DNA of 64,000 bases from Budvicia aquatica DSM 5075 = ATCC 35567 (GTDB taxonomy: Bacteria; Pseudomonadota; Gammaproteobacteria; Enterobacterales; Enterobacteriaceae), in the NCBI RefSeq assembly GCF_000427805.1, contig NZ_KE386585.1, positions 1 through 64,000 on the forward strand, given 5' to 3'. Within the stretch, counting starts at the first letter, position 1. Every line of letters starts with the position of its first letter. Position numbers and translations under genes: made by a program. The notes beneath the pieces are model-generated. The model saw only the letters and a list, made by a program, of their open reading frames with translations. It had not been told where the DNA came from and searched no databases. This document shows, one piece after another, positions 8,070 through 16,983 of this stretch.

Positions 8070-9194
8070 TTATTTTTTAAATTTATTCAGCAAGCGTGAA
8101 ATAGAGCTGCCGGTTGATTTATTAGCGGCCATATTTTGTCCTAACACCTGATTAGCCAGAGCCGATACCGCACTATTTTGTTTGGCTAAAAAACGCAGAG
8201 GCTTAGAAGGATCGCCCGGAGGACGCTGATATAAAATATGAGATGAAATATCTCCGCCAAGTAGCGAAGTTAAATCGCCAATGGTTAGTACACCATTAGC
8301 AGTAGGTCGAATTTGGTTTAAACAAACAAACTCACGTTTTACACCGCCGCTAACCGTTCTCAGAAAACGGTTAACGTCTAACGCTGACTTTGCCACACGT
8401 AGTGAAGCTAAATCATGGCCGATGACCAACACGACACAATCTGATGAGCTTAGAACAAACTCAATATCTTCTTTATTGAGATTGAAAATAGGGTAATCAA
8501 ACACTACGAAGTTATAGCGTTCAAGCGCCTTATCATTGAGGTCATCAGTGTATTTGGCATTTCCCGGTTTCACAGACAGGTAAGTCGTTAACTCGCTAAC
8601 GTCCTTTTCCAGTGCTTTATCAGAAATCAGATCGATATCCTGAGATCCACCCGCCCCCTGAACTAAGAGCACCGGAACGCGGTTTTTAGTCGCGATATGC
8701 TGGGCGACATGGTAACTAATAAGAGAATTACCAATCCCGCCTTTACAGCCTAAGATAGATATTTTGATAGCAGAACGGCGATTTTTCATTTCTGCCGATG
8801 AATCTTTAACGTTCTGGACCACGTTAACTAACTGGGATGGATAGTGTAAATAGCTGACGCCTCCGGCAATAAATTGCTGGGATAATGTAATGGAGTCAGT
8901 ATCCCCTACAACCAGACACTTTGCCGAGCTGGGTAATAACGTAGTAATTTTATTTAGCAGCAGAGCGCAATTATCAGACTTCTCAATATCAATAATAATT
9001 GCACTAATATATTCAGGTAGATCAAGGACGTCTGCGGTTAAGAAATTTGCCTTGACCTGAAATAGTGGTTCTATATTTTTTAATACCAGTTGGCTGCAAA
9101 TATCACTCATCCAATCAGGACGCGAAGAGACAATGACAACGTACTCTTGTCCTTCAGATCCCTTTGATTTATCTGCATTTGAAAATAATAACAT
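8070..9194 (-). CDS. tadZ: Tad locus 1 localisation protein TadZ/CpaE
   Basis: ParA/MinD-superfamily protein with an N-terminal receiver-like region (roughly residues 15-130), known in the family to place the Tad machine, often at a pole. The ATPase part starts near residue 145 with ISILGCKGGIGNSLISYHVA. The lysine normally found in the KGGxGK(S/T) P-loop is Asn here, while the signature lysine of KGG remains. Such an atypical P-loop occurs in some TadZ proteins and suggests nucleotide binding without normal hydrolysis. It lies between the rcpB-like gene and tadA. Confidence 0.88.
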   Translation of the reverse strand: MLLFSNADKSKGSEGQEYVVIVSSRPDWMSDICSQLVLKNIEPLFQVKANFLTADVLDLPEYISAIIIDIEKSDNCALLLNKITTLLPSSAKCLVVGDTDSITLSQQFIAGGVSYLHYPSQLVNVVQNVKDSSAEMKNRRSAIKISILGCKGGIGNSLISYHVAQHIATKNRVPVLLVQGAGGSQDIDLISDKALEKDVSELTTYLSVKPGNAKYTDDLNDKALERYNFVVFDYPIFNLNKEDIEFVLSSSDCVVLVIGHDLASLRVAKSALDVNRFLRTVSGGVKREFVCLNQIRPTANGVLTIGDLTSLLGGDISSHILYQRPPGDPSKPLRFLAKQNSAVSALANQVLGQNMAANKSTGSSISRLLNKFKK

Positions 9195-9242
9195 AAACCT
9201 ACAACCTATAATTTATCGGATGATATATGCTTAATTTTAAAG

Positions 9243-9719
9243 TTATTTATTGATCACACTGGCACGTCGTAAGTTATCCAGCGAACAACCCACTTTATCT
9301 CGGTCACGGTATTTATAGTCTTGTCGATGATAATTACAGGTGTGGAATACTGTTGTATCCTTGCCGATAGAGAGATTAACCAAACTACTCCCGCCCCCTA
9401 TTTTTTTCTCCATAACAATTAGTGATGGATCAATGCCAGCGTTAACTAAGCGAGAACGCATGTCATAGGCTAGGTTCTTATTTTCCGCCTTATACCACGT
9501 CAGTAATAAGGTGCTTTCAGCCATCATACTAAAGCGCTGTAGCGTATCGCTAACAAAGCGTTTTTTGTCAGCTTCAGCGTTTTTTAACAGTGAAATATCA
9601 AACTTATCATCAGATGCTAAAGCTGAATCATGCCAGGTCACCGTAGGCGCAGCCGCCAATATGCCTGACATCGCCATAGCACCGAAAAAAATCCAGATCG
9701 AAAAAATAGCTCTTTTCAT
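9243..9719 (-). CDS. Tad locus 1 CpaD/RcpB-like periplasmic protein
   Basis: A 158-residue exported protein (signal sequence ending near ILAAA). It sits where rcpB/cpaD is expected, directly after the secretin gene, whose end it overlaps by four bases. The C-terminal pattern, including NAGIDPSLI and VGCSLDNLRRASV, resembles the end of CpaD proteins, which have a conserved GC...NL motif. CpaD/RcpB proteins are usually lipoproteins that support the secretin; this one has no lipobox cysteine at its N-terminus. The assignment is from position and weak similarity. Confidence 0.6.
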   Translation of the reverse strand: MKRAIFSIWIFFGAMAMSGILAAAPTVTWHDSALASDDKFDISLLKNAEADKKRFVSDTLQRFSMMAESTLLLTWYKAENKNLAYDMRSRLVNAGIDPSLIVMEKKIGGGSSLVNLSIGKDTTVFHTCNYHRQDYKYRDRDKVGCSLDNLRRASVINK

Positions 9720-11095
9720 TGTGCAAAACCGCCTTTACTAAGAAACTCTGCAACCTGTTTTCTCGATTTAGGTTCGCTGACTGAGCTCAGATTAAAAAAG
9801 CGTTCGGCAACGGTACTACGTGAAAAATCAGGTAATACAGCATCTCGGGATGAAATAGGTTTAACTAAATTGACTGTCGCAACGACAACCAGCTCAGTAC
9901 GCTCTCTCTCTGTCGTAGCATGACGGAAAAGTGAACCTAAAATAGGTATTTCACTAATGAATGGTATTCCGGAAAGTGTTTCCCGGTCATTTTCATTTAA
10001 TAGCCCGGCTAAAATGAAGCTATCACCATCAGCCAGTTCAACGGTGGTTCTCGCCTTGCGGCTTTTTAGTTTAGGAATGTTAAAAATTCCCATCTGATAC
10101 TCACCGTCAAGATTACTGATCTCTTCAGACAGTCTGAGCTTTATCTGGTTTTGGTTTTCAACTTTTGCCGCGATGCCTAGCTTTACCCCAAACTCTTTGT
10201 AAGTCACACTAACGCCGTCGCTATTAGTCGTCACAATAGGAATTTCGCCGCCGACCAAAAAGTCCGCCGTTTCACCGGACATTACCGATAAATTAGGCTC
10301 AGCCAATACGCGTGCAATCGAATCATTTTTCATGGCATAAATCATGTTGTTCAAGGTCGTGGCATCAAATTTAAATTTAGTCAGGCTAAACTGGCCGGTA
10401 GGCAAACCGGCATTACTCCAGTCAATGCCAACGTTATCCATAAACTTTTTTGAGACTTCAACCACGCTTAGCTTAACGTTGACCTGATTAGCCATCGGTA
10501 ATTTCATACGGTTAACTAACCCTTCAAACGTCGTTCTTTCCATAAAACCGACGTCTTCATTACTATCTCCGCCTTTTCCGCCACCGGTGGTATATTTAAG
10601 CTCTCTGATTTTTCTCTTTAAACCTAAAGCCTCACCAACCGTCATATAAATTCCATCACGAGCCTCTTCGCTCGGTACGGTACCCGATACCACATATCCC
10701 TTGCCATACTGGCTAATTTCAATCTGGCTTCCCGGATATTCAGCTGCAATATCATCGGCGATATTGCCAAGCAAAGGGTCAACAACAATGTCCATAGATA
10801 TCAATGGGGTTGCATTTTCACCGCCATAAACAACCAGTTGAGAACGTCCATTTTTTCTAGCAAAAACTACCAGTTGTCTATTATCAACCAGCTCATAATC
10901 AGCTATTTCAGGATTAGAGATAAATACCGTACCGATATCCTGTGTCACTTTAAACGTACGAGCCTCCCCTTCTTTAATATAGGTTGACTTAGCGTTAGCC
11001 CAAGCTGAAGTGAAAATAAATATGATTGAAATACAGACCAATGAACCAAATAGTTTTTGTATCTGTAACCAAGAAGCCGTTTTATTGGTATTCAT
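9716..11095 (-). CDS. rcpA: Tad locus 1 outer-membrane secretin RcpA/CpaC
   Basis: Secretin through which the Flp pilus crosses the outer membrane. After a signal sequence (ending near AWA) come the pilus-type N-terminal domain (FKVTQDIGTVFISNPEIADYELVD), a BON-like module (GYVVSGTVPSEEARDGIY) and the C-terminal secretin domain (VLAEPNLSVMSGETADFLVGGEIPI ... LADGDSFILAGLLNEND ... PILGSLFRHATTERERTELVV). Length 459 is normal. It is three bases from the end of rcpC and overlaps the rcpB-like gene. Confidence 0.95.
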   Translation of the reverse strand: MNTNKTASWLQIQKLFGSLVCISIIFIFTSAWANAKSTYIKEGEARTFKVTQDIGTVFISNPEIADYELVDNRQLVVFARKNGRSQLVVYGGENATPLISMDIVVDPLLGNIADDIAAEYPGSQIEISQYGKGYVVSGTVPSEEARDGIYMTVGEALGLKRKIRELKYTTGGGKGGDSNEDVGFMERTTFEGLVNRMKLPMANQVNVKLSVVEVSKKFMDNVGIDWSNAGLPTGQFSLTKFKFDATTLNNMIYAMKNDSIARVLAEPNLSVMSGETADFLVGGEIPIVTTNSDGVSVTYKEFGVKLGIAAKVENQNQIKLRLSEEISNLDGEYQMGIFNIPKLKSRKARTTVELADGDSFILAGLLNENDRETLSGIPFISEIPILGSLFRHATTERERTELVVVATVNLVKPISSRDAVLPDFSRSTVAERFFNLSSVSEPKSRKQVAEFLSKGGFAQ

Positions 11096-11098
11096 AAA

Positions 11099-11968
11099 TT
11101 ATCTTTTTTTACCTCTTAGTTGCCGGATATTTTCAGGCAAAGTTTCATCCGTGGAAATCGCTCGGTTATCCTTAAAGCTGGCTGGAAATAAAATGAAAGT
11201 GCCAAAGGGTTCAATCGAATATATGCTCTTAATTTCTTTATCAGTCAGTTCAACATAGGCCGTCACTCCACCTTCGATAGCTGACTCATCTGCCTCTTTA
11301 GTTTTCGTGGCTTTCTTAACCGTACTGGCTATTTCAGAGATCGGCTTACTCATTGAATTGGCATCGATATAGAGTAGTTTTTTGCTATTTAAAACGGGTA
11401 GCAGCTTGGTTTGATTAAAATCACCCAGCTTTTTTAATTCCAAATCGTAATTTTGCAGAATTCGCGTTTGATAATCGTTTTGAATGAGGTTGTAACGAAA
11501 ATAGATATCCAGGTGTTCGCCGGCTTTTATCGATACCAGTTGGGCAGCCTGACGGCTATCGAGTTGAAAAGAAAATACGCTATTACCCGGTGAGACTAAA
11601 CGGGCCAAATAGGCATTTGAACCAGGAGCAGCAACCTGCCCGGTCAGGATACGACTATTGGCGGTAATATCACTTAGGGCCACATAACCCATTAGCGGCA
11701 TGCTACCAGCATCAGACTCTTCTTTAGTCCACTGTCCGGGCTCAAGATCGAAAGATTGAAGTTTAAAATCACCGGCGGTGATTATCTGCCCCTCTTTGAG
11801 ATTGGTATTAGCTACCGCAAAAACCACCCTGACTTTTTCTACGCCACTATTGGTCGCAATTTCCTGGGGTTGTGCAGGGTTATTATTGGAGTCTGAAAAA
11901 AGAAGTAGCCCAAGCCCGCCAACAATAACTAACAAAATGGCCATTCCCATGATCATTTTCTGATTCAA
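11099..11968 (-). CDS. rcpC: Tad locus 1 pilus assembly protein RcpC/CpaB
   Basis: CpaB/RcpC family, 289 residues: an N-terminal membrane anchor (residues about 5-25), then a SAF-like domain (VVFAVANTNLKEGQIITAGDFKLQSFD...GYVALSDITANSRIL) and an RcpC-type domain with VSIKAGEHLDIYFRYN. In other Tad systems it sits in the periplasm with the secretin and contributes to pilus stability or glycan contact. It lies directly upstream of rcpA. Confidence 0.9.
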   Translation of the reverse strand: MNQKMIMGMAILLVIVGGLGLLLFSDSNNNPAQPQEIATNSGVEKVRVVFAVANTNLKEGQIITAGDFKLQSFDLEPGQWTKEESDAGSMPLMGYVALSDITANSRILTGQVAAPGSNAYLARLVSPGNSVFSFQLDSRQAAQLVSIKAGEHLDIYFRYNLIQNDYQTRILQNYDLELKKLGDFNQTKLLPVLNSKKLLYIDANSMSKPISEIASTVKKATKTKEADESAIEGGVTAYVELTDKEIKSIYSIEPFGTFILFPASFKDNRAISTDETLPENIRQLRGKKR

Positions 11969-11995
11969 TTTCTAACTCCCTGTATAGCGGATATT

Positions 11996-12442
11996 TTAGT
12001 AATTAACTTGTGCTAATATTCCTATAAGAACAAATAGATAGCTTCCTGATATTGCAACACCATAAGGCAGCCCTCGAGCCACATGTTTTTTATTAAAGCG
12101 CCTCAAAAAAAATTCAATTAATGCTAAAAACACACCAATGATAGACATTAGTAATAAATAACTTACAACATCACCTCGAGGAATTGTTAATGCGAGAACG
12201 GATAACAGTTTGATATCTCCTGCACCAACAATGTTAATGGCTACCAGAATAAAGCCAATAGCAAAAATAATCAGCGCAGCTAAAAAATTAGGCGACTGAC
12301 TGGTAATCAATAGAGTCGCAATAACTAACAAAAGAACAAATGCCACATCAATATTTTTTATCAACCGATAACGAATATCTGTGTAACAGATTCTTATCAA
12401 GATAAAAAACCAAGGAAGCATCAGTCCAATTAAAACCCACAC
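11996..12442 (-). CDS. tadV: Tad locus 1 prepilin peptidase TadV/CpaA
   Basis: Short type IV prepilin peptidase (A24 family), 148 residues, with about five membrane helices. Both catalytic aspartates of the family are visible: one in CYTDIRYR near residue 21 and one in the GxGD motif (VGAGDIKLLS). It cleaves the leader of the Flp pilin encoded just upstream and probably of TadE/TadF. A strong hairpin (12589-12617) separates it from flp. Confidence 0.92.
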   Translation of the reverse strand: MWVLIGLMLPWFFILIRICYTDIRYRLIKNIDVAFVLLLVIATLLITSQSPNFLAALIIFAIGFILVAINIVGAGDIKLLSVLALTIPRGDVVSYLLLMSIIGVFLALIEFFLRRFNKKHVARGLPYGVAISGSYLFVLIGILAQVNY

Positions 12443-12588
12443 ACATCACCCCTGATTTAATATCATTTAGCTATTTTTATAAGGCAACAAGTGATAACCA
12501 CTGCAAATTAAAATCATAGCAATTTGATATTATCTATTTAATAGCATAGCTATTTATTTCTTATTATTTTTCGCTATACATACCTAAG

Positions 12589-12617
12589 ATCTCTGCTGGT
12601 AATTAACCAGCAGAGAT
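12589..12617 (-). promoter_or_regulatory. Strong hairpin between flp and tadV
   Basis: A perfect 12-bp stem ATCTCTGCTGGT/ACCAGCAGAGAT with a five-base loop lies 19 bp after the flp stop. No T tract follows on the minus strand, so it looks more like an RNA-stabilising or processing hairpin, or an attenuator, than a full terminator. It would let pilin mRNA accumulate above that of the assembly genes. Confidence 0.7.
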
Positions 12618-12635
12618 AACAGCTAACTGCCTAAC

Positions 12636-12899
12636 TTACGCAGGGAAAGCTGAGATAGATTTATCTAAGCTATCTTTAATTTTACCAAAGGCTTCAATAA
12701 TCTTACCTAAGAAGTTATCACCTGAAGTACCATCACCCAGAACGATATACAGCATTGCAGAAACAGCAACGGCAATCATTGAATATTCAATTGCGGTAAC
12801 GCCGTTCTCATTAGCCATCAGCTCTTTAAATTTTTGTTGAGTTTTAACAGCAACAAATACAGAACCGCCTAATACTGCGTTAGAAATTTTACCAAACAT
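12636..12899 (-). CDS. flp: Flp major pilin of tad locus 1
   Basis: An 87-residue Flp/Fap-type prepilin. The processing site is G33 followed by VTAIEY, giving the family Glu at +5 and Tyr at +6, then a hydrophobic helix (SMIAVAVSAMLYIVLG). The leader of 33 residues is somewhat long for the family. AAGGGA lies before the ATG. It is the first gene of the minus-strand operon and the only Flp pilin gene in the window; tad locus 2 must use this one or one beyond the right edge. Confidence 0.94.
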   Translation of the reverse strand: MFGKISNAVLGGSVFVAVKTQQKFKELMANENGVTAIEYSMIAVAVSAMLYIVLGDGTSGDNFLGKIIEAFGKIKDSLDKSISAFPA

Positions 12900-13260
12900 T
12901 ATCTATTCCCTTATATGATATATAAATCAAACAATTTCATCTATCCAGCCAGTATCCAACATTTTAAAGTAGTGAATATTATTGACTGGATAACTTATCA
13001 CCGGCGCAATACCAGTAATACGGAGCATTATATTTTCACAATAATATTTATGTAGCACCAAAGGGATAAATTTCATGACATCAAACAGAAATAAAAACCA
13101 TGAACAAAAAAATAAAAAATAACCAAGACAAAATAAAAAATACTTTTCACACAGCCATCATTGAAATAAAAAACACCATAAGACAACGCATTAAAAGCAT
13201 AAATATAAAAACAAACATCAATAAAACAGCCAGAGCAGGGGTTAATCAGATGATATTAGT
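12900..13260. promoter_or_regulatory. flp upstream region with repeated TATCCA elements
   Basis: Non-coding stretch expected to hold the flp promoter. TATCCAG at 12942-12948, TATCCA at 12953-12958 (11 bp apart, one helical turn) and the inverted CTGGATA at 12986-12992 form a candidate regulator-binding cluster close to the start of flp. No sigma-70 elements were assigned with confidence. Confidence 0.35.
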
Positions 13261-13282
13261 GATATGAAAATTTTTTCATATC
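13261..13282. repeat. 22-bp perfect palindrome
   Basis: GATATGAAAA and TTTTCATATC are separated by TT. The palindrome lies between the regulator's terminator and flp. It could be an operator or a weak hairpin; nothing identifies a binding protein. Confidence 0.4.
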
Positions 13283-13296
13283 CTATAAATAGGAAC

Positions 13297-13332
13297 GACA
13301 AAAACCATTTATAAGTTGAACTATAAATGGTT
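13297..13332 (-). terminator. Intrinsic terminator after the MocR-type regulator
   Basis: On the minus strand an 11-bp stem (AACCATTTATA/TATAAATGGTT, eight-base loop) runs into TTTTT. It lies about 35 bp after the regulator's stop codon and separates the regulator's transcript from flp. Confidence 0.75.
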
Positions 13333-13366
13333 AATAAGGAATACGTTTGTATTCAATAAAATAAAA

Positions 13367-14716
13367 CTATCTATTCAAAGCCAGCTGCTGATTAATTCGA
13401 CCAATCTCATCAAGGCTAAGTGATGCAAACGGGTAAATGACCCGATTCTTAAACTCAGGATAATCAGTACAATTACAGCGATCTGAAATCAGCGTTATCT
13501 TATTTAGAATCTCACTGTTTTTCAGCAACCCGACATCCTGCATATTAAATGAAAAATAGGTCGACCGTGGTTCACCCCACACGTCAGGATCGTCAAATGC
13601 CCGATTAACCCCTTCTATGGCCAACTGATACTTTTCCCTTCTTTTTTGTGCAAGATTGGCAATATCCCTGATAATTCTATTTGAACCCAGATAGTCTGAA
13701 ATCAGTTTAGAAAACATCACTGAAGATTCATTATTAACGATGTTTTCAATATCCTGTACCTTGTCCAGTAAAGCCTCCGGAAAGACCCCAATACCAACAC
13801 TGGTTTCACTACCAAGAATAAGCCCCAGAGAAGTCACATAAATCAGGCGATCATTCTGGCCATTAAGGTAAATCGGACTGGTGATTTTTTTGCCTAAATT
13901 CATGATAGCCCAGGAGTCATCCTCAATCAGCCAAGCGTCGTTTTTTAAACACCACTCGGTCAAATAAGCTCGCCGTTCCTGATTTAAGATTCCACCGGTA
14001 GGAAACTGGTAAGATGGCGTCACATAAATACAATCAACCGGTTCATTAGGCAGTTGGTCAACCATCAGGCCGTTGCTGTCTACAGGAACAAGCTTGATAT
14101 CGAAGTTGAACGAATTAAATATTTCATAGATCAATTGATTACAAGGAAACTCTAGCACTACGCAAGGATTTGGATTGTGATTTTTAATCGCTAAAGCGAT
14201 TGAAAATACCAGCGATGTCGCACTTTTGGATACGACGGTATTGCTGAATTTCATTTTCATACCCCGCAGAGAGAGTACGGTATTGATGATATTCTCTTTC
14301 AAATCAAAATGTTCAGCGTCAGCCGTTTTATTCAAATGCAGGTCAAGAAAGTATTTCTTCATAAAGGCCCCGGGAATATTAGTATCATCTACATATTCCA
14401 ACAGTCCTTTACCATCATTGGGTCTTTGATTGTTATCAATAAAGAGTACATCCTTCGCCTTTTCGTGTAGCTCACGATCAAAAATAGCGGCAACAAAAAA
14501 ACCGCTTCTCTCTTTACTTTGAACAACCCCAAGACTGGCTAGTTTTTCATAAGCACCGATAACAGAACTGCGTGATATTGAGAAGTGATCGCTCATAGAC
14601 CTTATTGAGGGAAGGTAGTCACCAAATTTCAATTCGCCCTGATTGATTAAATCAATAATATTGGTAACCAGTTGGTTTTGTATATTTCCTTTTCTATCAA
14701 TCCGTAATAACAACAT
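13367..14716 (-). CDS. MocR-type GntR regulator with degenerate aminotransferase domain
   Basis: 449 residues with the MocR/PdxR layout: an N-terminal GntR winged helix (residues about 8-75, SIRSMSDHFSISRSSVIGAYEKLASLGVV), a linker, and a class-I aminotransferase-like domain (YVTPSYQFPTGGIL, WLIEDDSWA). In active MocR proteins a lysine in a 'GTFSKTL' segment binds pyridoxal phosphate. The matching segment here is VTSLGLIL, with Leu299 in the lysine's place, so covalent PLP binding should be lost. It stands between the divergent flp operon and tadEFG genes and is the natural candidate for their regulator. It has its own terminator (13297-13332). Confidence 0.85.
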   Translation of the reverse strand: MLLLRIDRKGNIQNQLVTNIIDLINQGELKFGDYLPSIRSMSDHFSISRSSVIGAYEKLASLGVVQSKERSGFFVAAIFDRELHEKAKDVLFIDNNQRPNDGKGLLEYVDDTNIPGAFMKKYFLDLHLNKTADAEHFDLKENIINTVLSLRGMKMKFSNTVVSKSATSLVFSIALAIKNHNPNPCVVLEFPCNQLIYEIFNSFNFDIKLVPVDSNGLMVDQLPNEPVDCIYVTPSYQFPTGGILNQERRAYLTEWCLKNDAWLIEDDSWAIMNLGKKITSPIYLNGQNDRLIYVTSLGLILGSETSVGIGVFPEALLDKVQDIENIVNNESSVMFSKLISDYLGSNRIIRDIANLAQKRREKYQLAIEGVNRAFDDPDVWGEPRSTYFSFNMQDVGLLKNSEILNKITLISDRCNCTDYPEFKNRVIYPFASLSLDEIGRINQQLALNR

Positions 14717-15732
14717 GATTAACTCCGTTAAAATATTCCATAATTAAATTCCCAATGATAACAAGTGCTTTACTATTTGATTACAACTTGTACTTCTGTC
14801 GAAAAAAACATAAAAAAAACATAACGATATAAATAATGCATTGATATCTTTATCTGACGTTTATTTCAATGACTATATGAAAGAGTTATTTACACCAATA
14901 GAGACATGATAAGAACACTAAATTGATAACTGATTCACAACTACTTAAAATCATTAAAATAATTTATTAAATCATCACAATCTTGTTCGTTTTATTTTAT
15001 TAGAGAATAATAGATAAAATCGATCAATCTCTTTAAATATCATAGCGAAAAACTATATTACATTAAATTTTTAGCATAAATCCGCACCACTTTACATAAA
15101 TCAATATCCAAAGACAACACATTACAATGGACGGAAAGGTACTAACAATAAAATATTACAGGTACAAAAAAAATGTCAACTCATTGAAAATGGTGACAAA
15201 AAAACACAAAAAACCAATACAAAAAAATAAATGATAATTAATAATCAGAGAAAAAAAGTTAATACATAACAAACAAAAAACATTGTATAGGCTCATCGAT
15301 AACGGTCAATCAAAAAAATAAAAAATTCATAACAAAATATATATATTTATAGCGACAGCACGCAACACCATGAAAAAAATATCATTTTATTTAAAACCGA
15401 TAACGGTTGTGATTAATAGTCAAATAATGTTTAAAAATAGATATTGAAACCATATTGATATTGAAGTTATATTACCCAAAATCTATCAATCCTTATTGTT
15501 AACTGACCAAAAATAGAATAACAAATAACCAACAAATGCGTGTTGACTTCATTTCAAAACTAAAGAATTATTTTAGATACTTGTTTTAAGATGTGATTAT
15601 CAGCATAAAATAAACTTCATCTGGTGAGTTCTAACGCTTAAGAAAATCCTCATAAGCGATAACTTTATTGATGAGGAAAATAACTCATAACATTATAAAT
15701 ATAATAATAAAACAGGCTATTAGGGACATTCA
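14717..15732. promoter_or_regulatory. 1-kb AT-rich divergent control region
   Basis: No gene is supported in this very AT-rich kilobase between the minus-strand MocR-type gene and plus-strand tadE. CGATAACGGT occurs twice in direct orientation, at 15297-15306 and 15398-15407. The second copy sits inside the palindrome AACCGATAACGGTT (15395-15408). Near tadE, TCCTCAT/ATGAGGA (about 15650-15680) forms a weak hairpin. These are candidate operators for the neighbouring regulator or for H-NS-type silencing. No promoter was assigned. Confidence 0.4.
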
Positions 15733-16251
15733 ATGAGTACCAACACAGGACGTTTCAATCGGTTAATAAAGCTGGGTTCTTCTTTCAATAATGAATCCGG
15801 GGCGACAACCCTTGAGTTTACTTTTTTCATTACCTCTTTTCTTATCATCCTGTTCTTCTTTATCGAACTGTGCCGCGTCATTTTTATTTCAGCGGCGCTG
15901 GATCTCGCCGTTGCGCAGTCAGGCAGAGCAGCCTCCTTTGACAGCAATGCCGCAGTGAATTACACCGCGGTATTTAAAAAGAGCTTGGCTGAAAATAGTC
16001 GACTCTGGCCATTTCTTGGCAACGATGATGATATTGAGATAAAACCCGTCAAGTATTGTCTGGACGTTCAACAACTGATTGATGACACCTGCAGCTCAAC
16101 GCAGTCACCTTCTGGCTCTGTATTAGCTATTTATAGCATTCAATATGCCTACAGCCCCGTTTTGGCTAAATTACTCCTGATGAATAACTTCAATAACAGC
16201 ATGTTAAAGCGTGAAGTTATTTATGTTCAGCAATACGAATTAGTTCAATGA
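15733..16251 (+). CDS. tadE: Tad locus 1 minor pilin TadE
   Basis: 172-residue TadE-like pseudopilin. The N-terminal motif SGATTLEFTFFITSF with a following long hydrophobic helix (IILFFFIELCRVIFISAALD) matches the TadE family, in which the E five residues after the cleaved Gly is conserved. The remainder is a small periplasmic domain with a Cys pair (YCLDVQQLIDDTC). AGGGA lies eight bases before the ATG. It is first in a plus-strand operon and overlaps tadF by ATGA. Its homologue in locus 2 is 54917-55399. Confidence 0.85.
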   Translation: MSTNTGRFNRLIKLGSSFNNESGATTLEFTFFITSFLIILFFFIELCRVIFISAALDLAVAQSGRAASFDSNAAVNYTAVFKKSLAENSRLWPFLGNDDDIEIKPVKYCLDVQQLIDDTCSSTQSPSGSVLAIYSIQYAYSPVLAKLLLMNNFNNSMLKREVIYVQQYELVQ

Positions 16252-16871
16252 GGATGGACACGGACATGTTTAAGAAGGGAATCAACACCTTAAAAAGCGA
16301 CAGTGGTGCCGTGACTCTTGAAGCCGCCGGCGTTTTTGTCTGCATGATAATGCTGATCTTTTTCGTTTTTGACCTAAGTAAACTGATCTTGAATAAAGGA
16401 AAAGTTGAACGAGTCGCCCACTCTATAGCCTCTATTGTTCGGGAAAGAACATATCTGTACAACAGTCAAAATCTGCTTACCCGCCAAGACGTTGAGGATA
16501 TGGCCGATGTAGCTAAAAGGCTATTGGGGGATACCTTTCCGGGAAAAAATGTCGCCATTCAAATTGAAACGCTCTATTTCGATAACGCCAATAAAAACAG
16601 CGCCACTATCGATGACACTATGAGCGTGTCCTATTCCACATTATTTAGCTCCGTTAGCTCATGCAAAGCTGCCGGTAATACGCTTAAAAATACACCTGAG
16701 CTGAAAAACATGACCTTTTGGAGTGAACGTTCATCCTGGGGCTGGGTGCCTGTTTATCGGGTCACTGTCTGCGTTGAACGAGATGACTTCAGCGGCTTTT
16801 CTCGTTTTGTAGGGCAAATGATTAATATGCCGGCAAGCATAACTATCTCCAACGTGGTCATGCCTCGCTAA
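16248..16871 (+). CDS. tadF: Tad locus 1 minor pilin TadF-like
   Basis: 207-residue pilin-like protein. The motif SGAVTLEAAGVFVCMIMLIFFVFDLSKLIL gives a prepilin-type cleavage site and helix, and a periplasmic domain with two Cys follows. Position, size and the conserved VRER segment (SIASIVRERTYLY) match the TadF-like protein of locus 2 (54313-54942). Its ATG overlaps the tadE stop (ATGA), so translation is coupled; an ATG six bases later is an alternative start. Confidence 0.82.
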   Translation: MRMDTDMFKKGINTLKSDSGAVTLEAAGVFVCMIMLIFFVFDLSKLILNKGKVERVAHSIASIVRERTYLYNSQNLLTRQDVEDMADVAKRLLGDTFPGKNVAIQIETLYFDNANKNSATIDDTMSVSYSTLFSSVSSCKAAGNTLKNTPELKNMTFWSERSSWGWVPVYRVTVCVERDDFSGFSRFVGQMINMPASITISNVVMPR

Positions 16872-16900
16872 GGGCTCCGTTTTACCTAACTTATAACAAG

Positions 16901-16928
16901 TTGGCCGGCGAGCGATCTCACCGGCCAA
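16901..16928 (+). repeat. Hairpin between tadF and the first tadG-like gene
   Basis: The inverted repeat TTGGCCGG/CCGGCCAA with a 12-base loop lies 30 bp after the tadF stop. There is no T tract. It may stabilise or process the tadEF mRNA. Confidence 0.45.
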
Positions 16929-16983
16929 AGAATACTCCGCAAACACGGGATTATGCGGTCACCGGCAATAAGGAAGCAGAATT

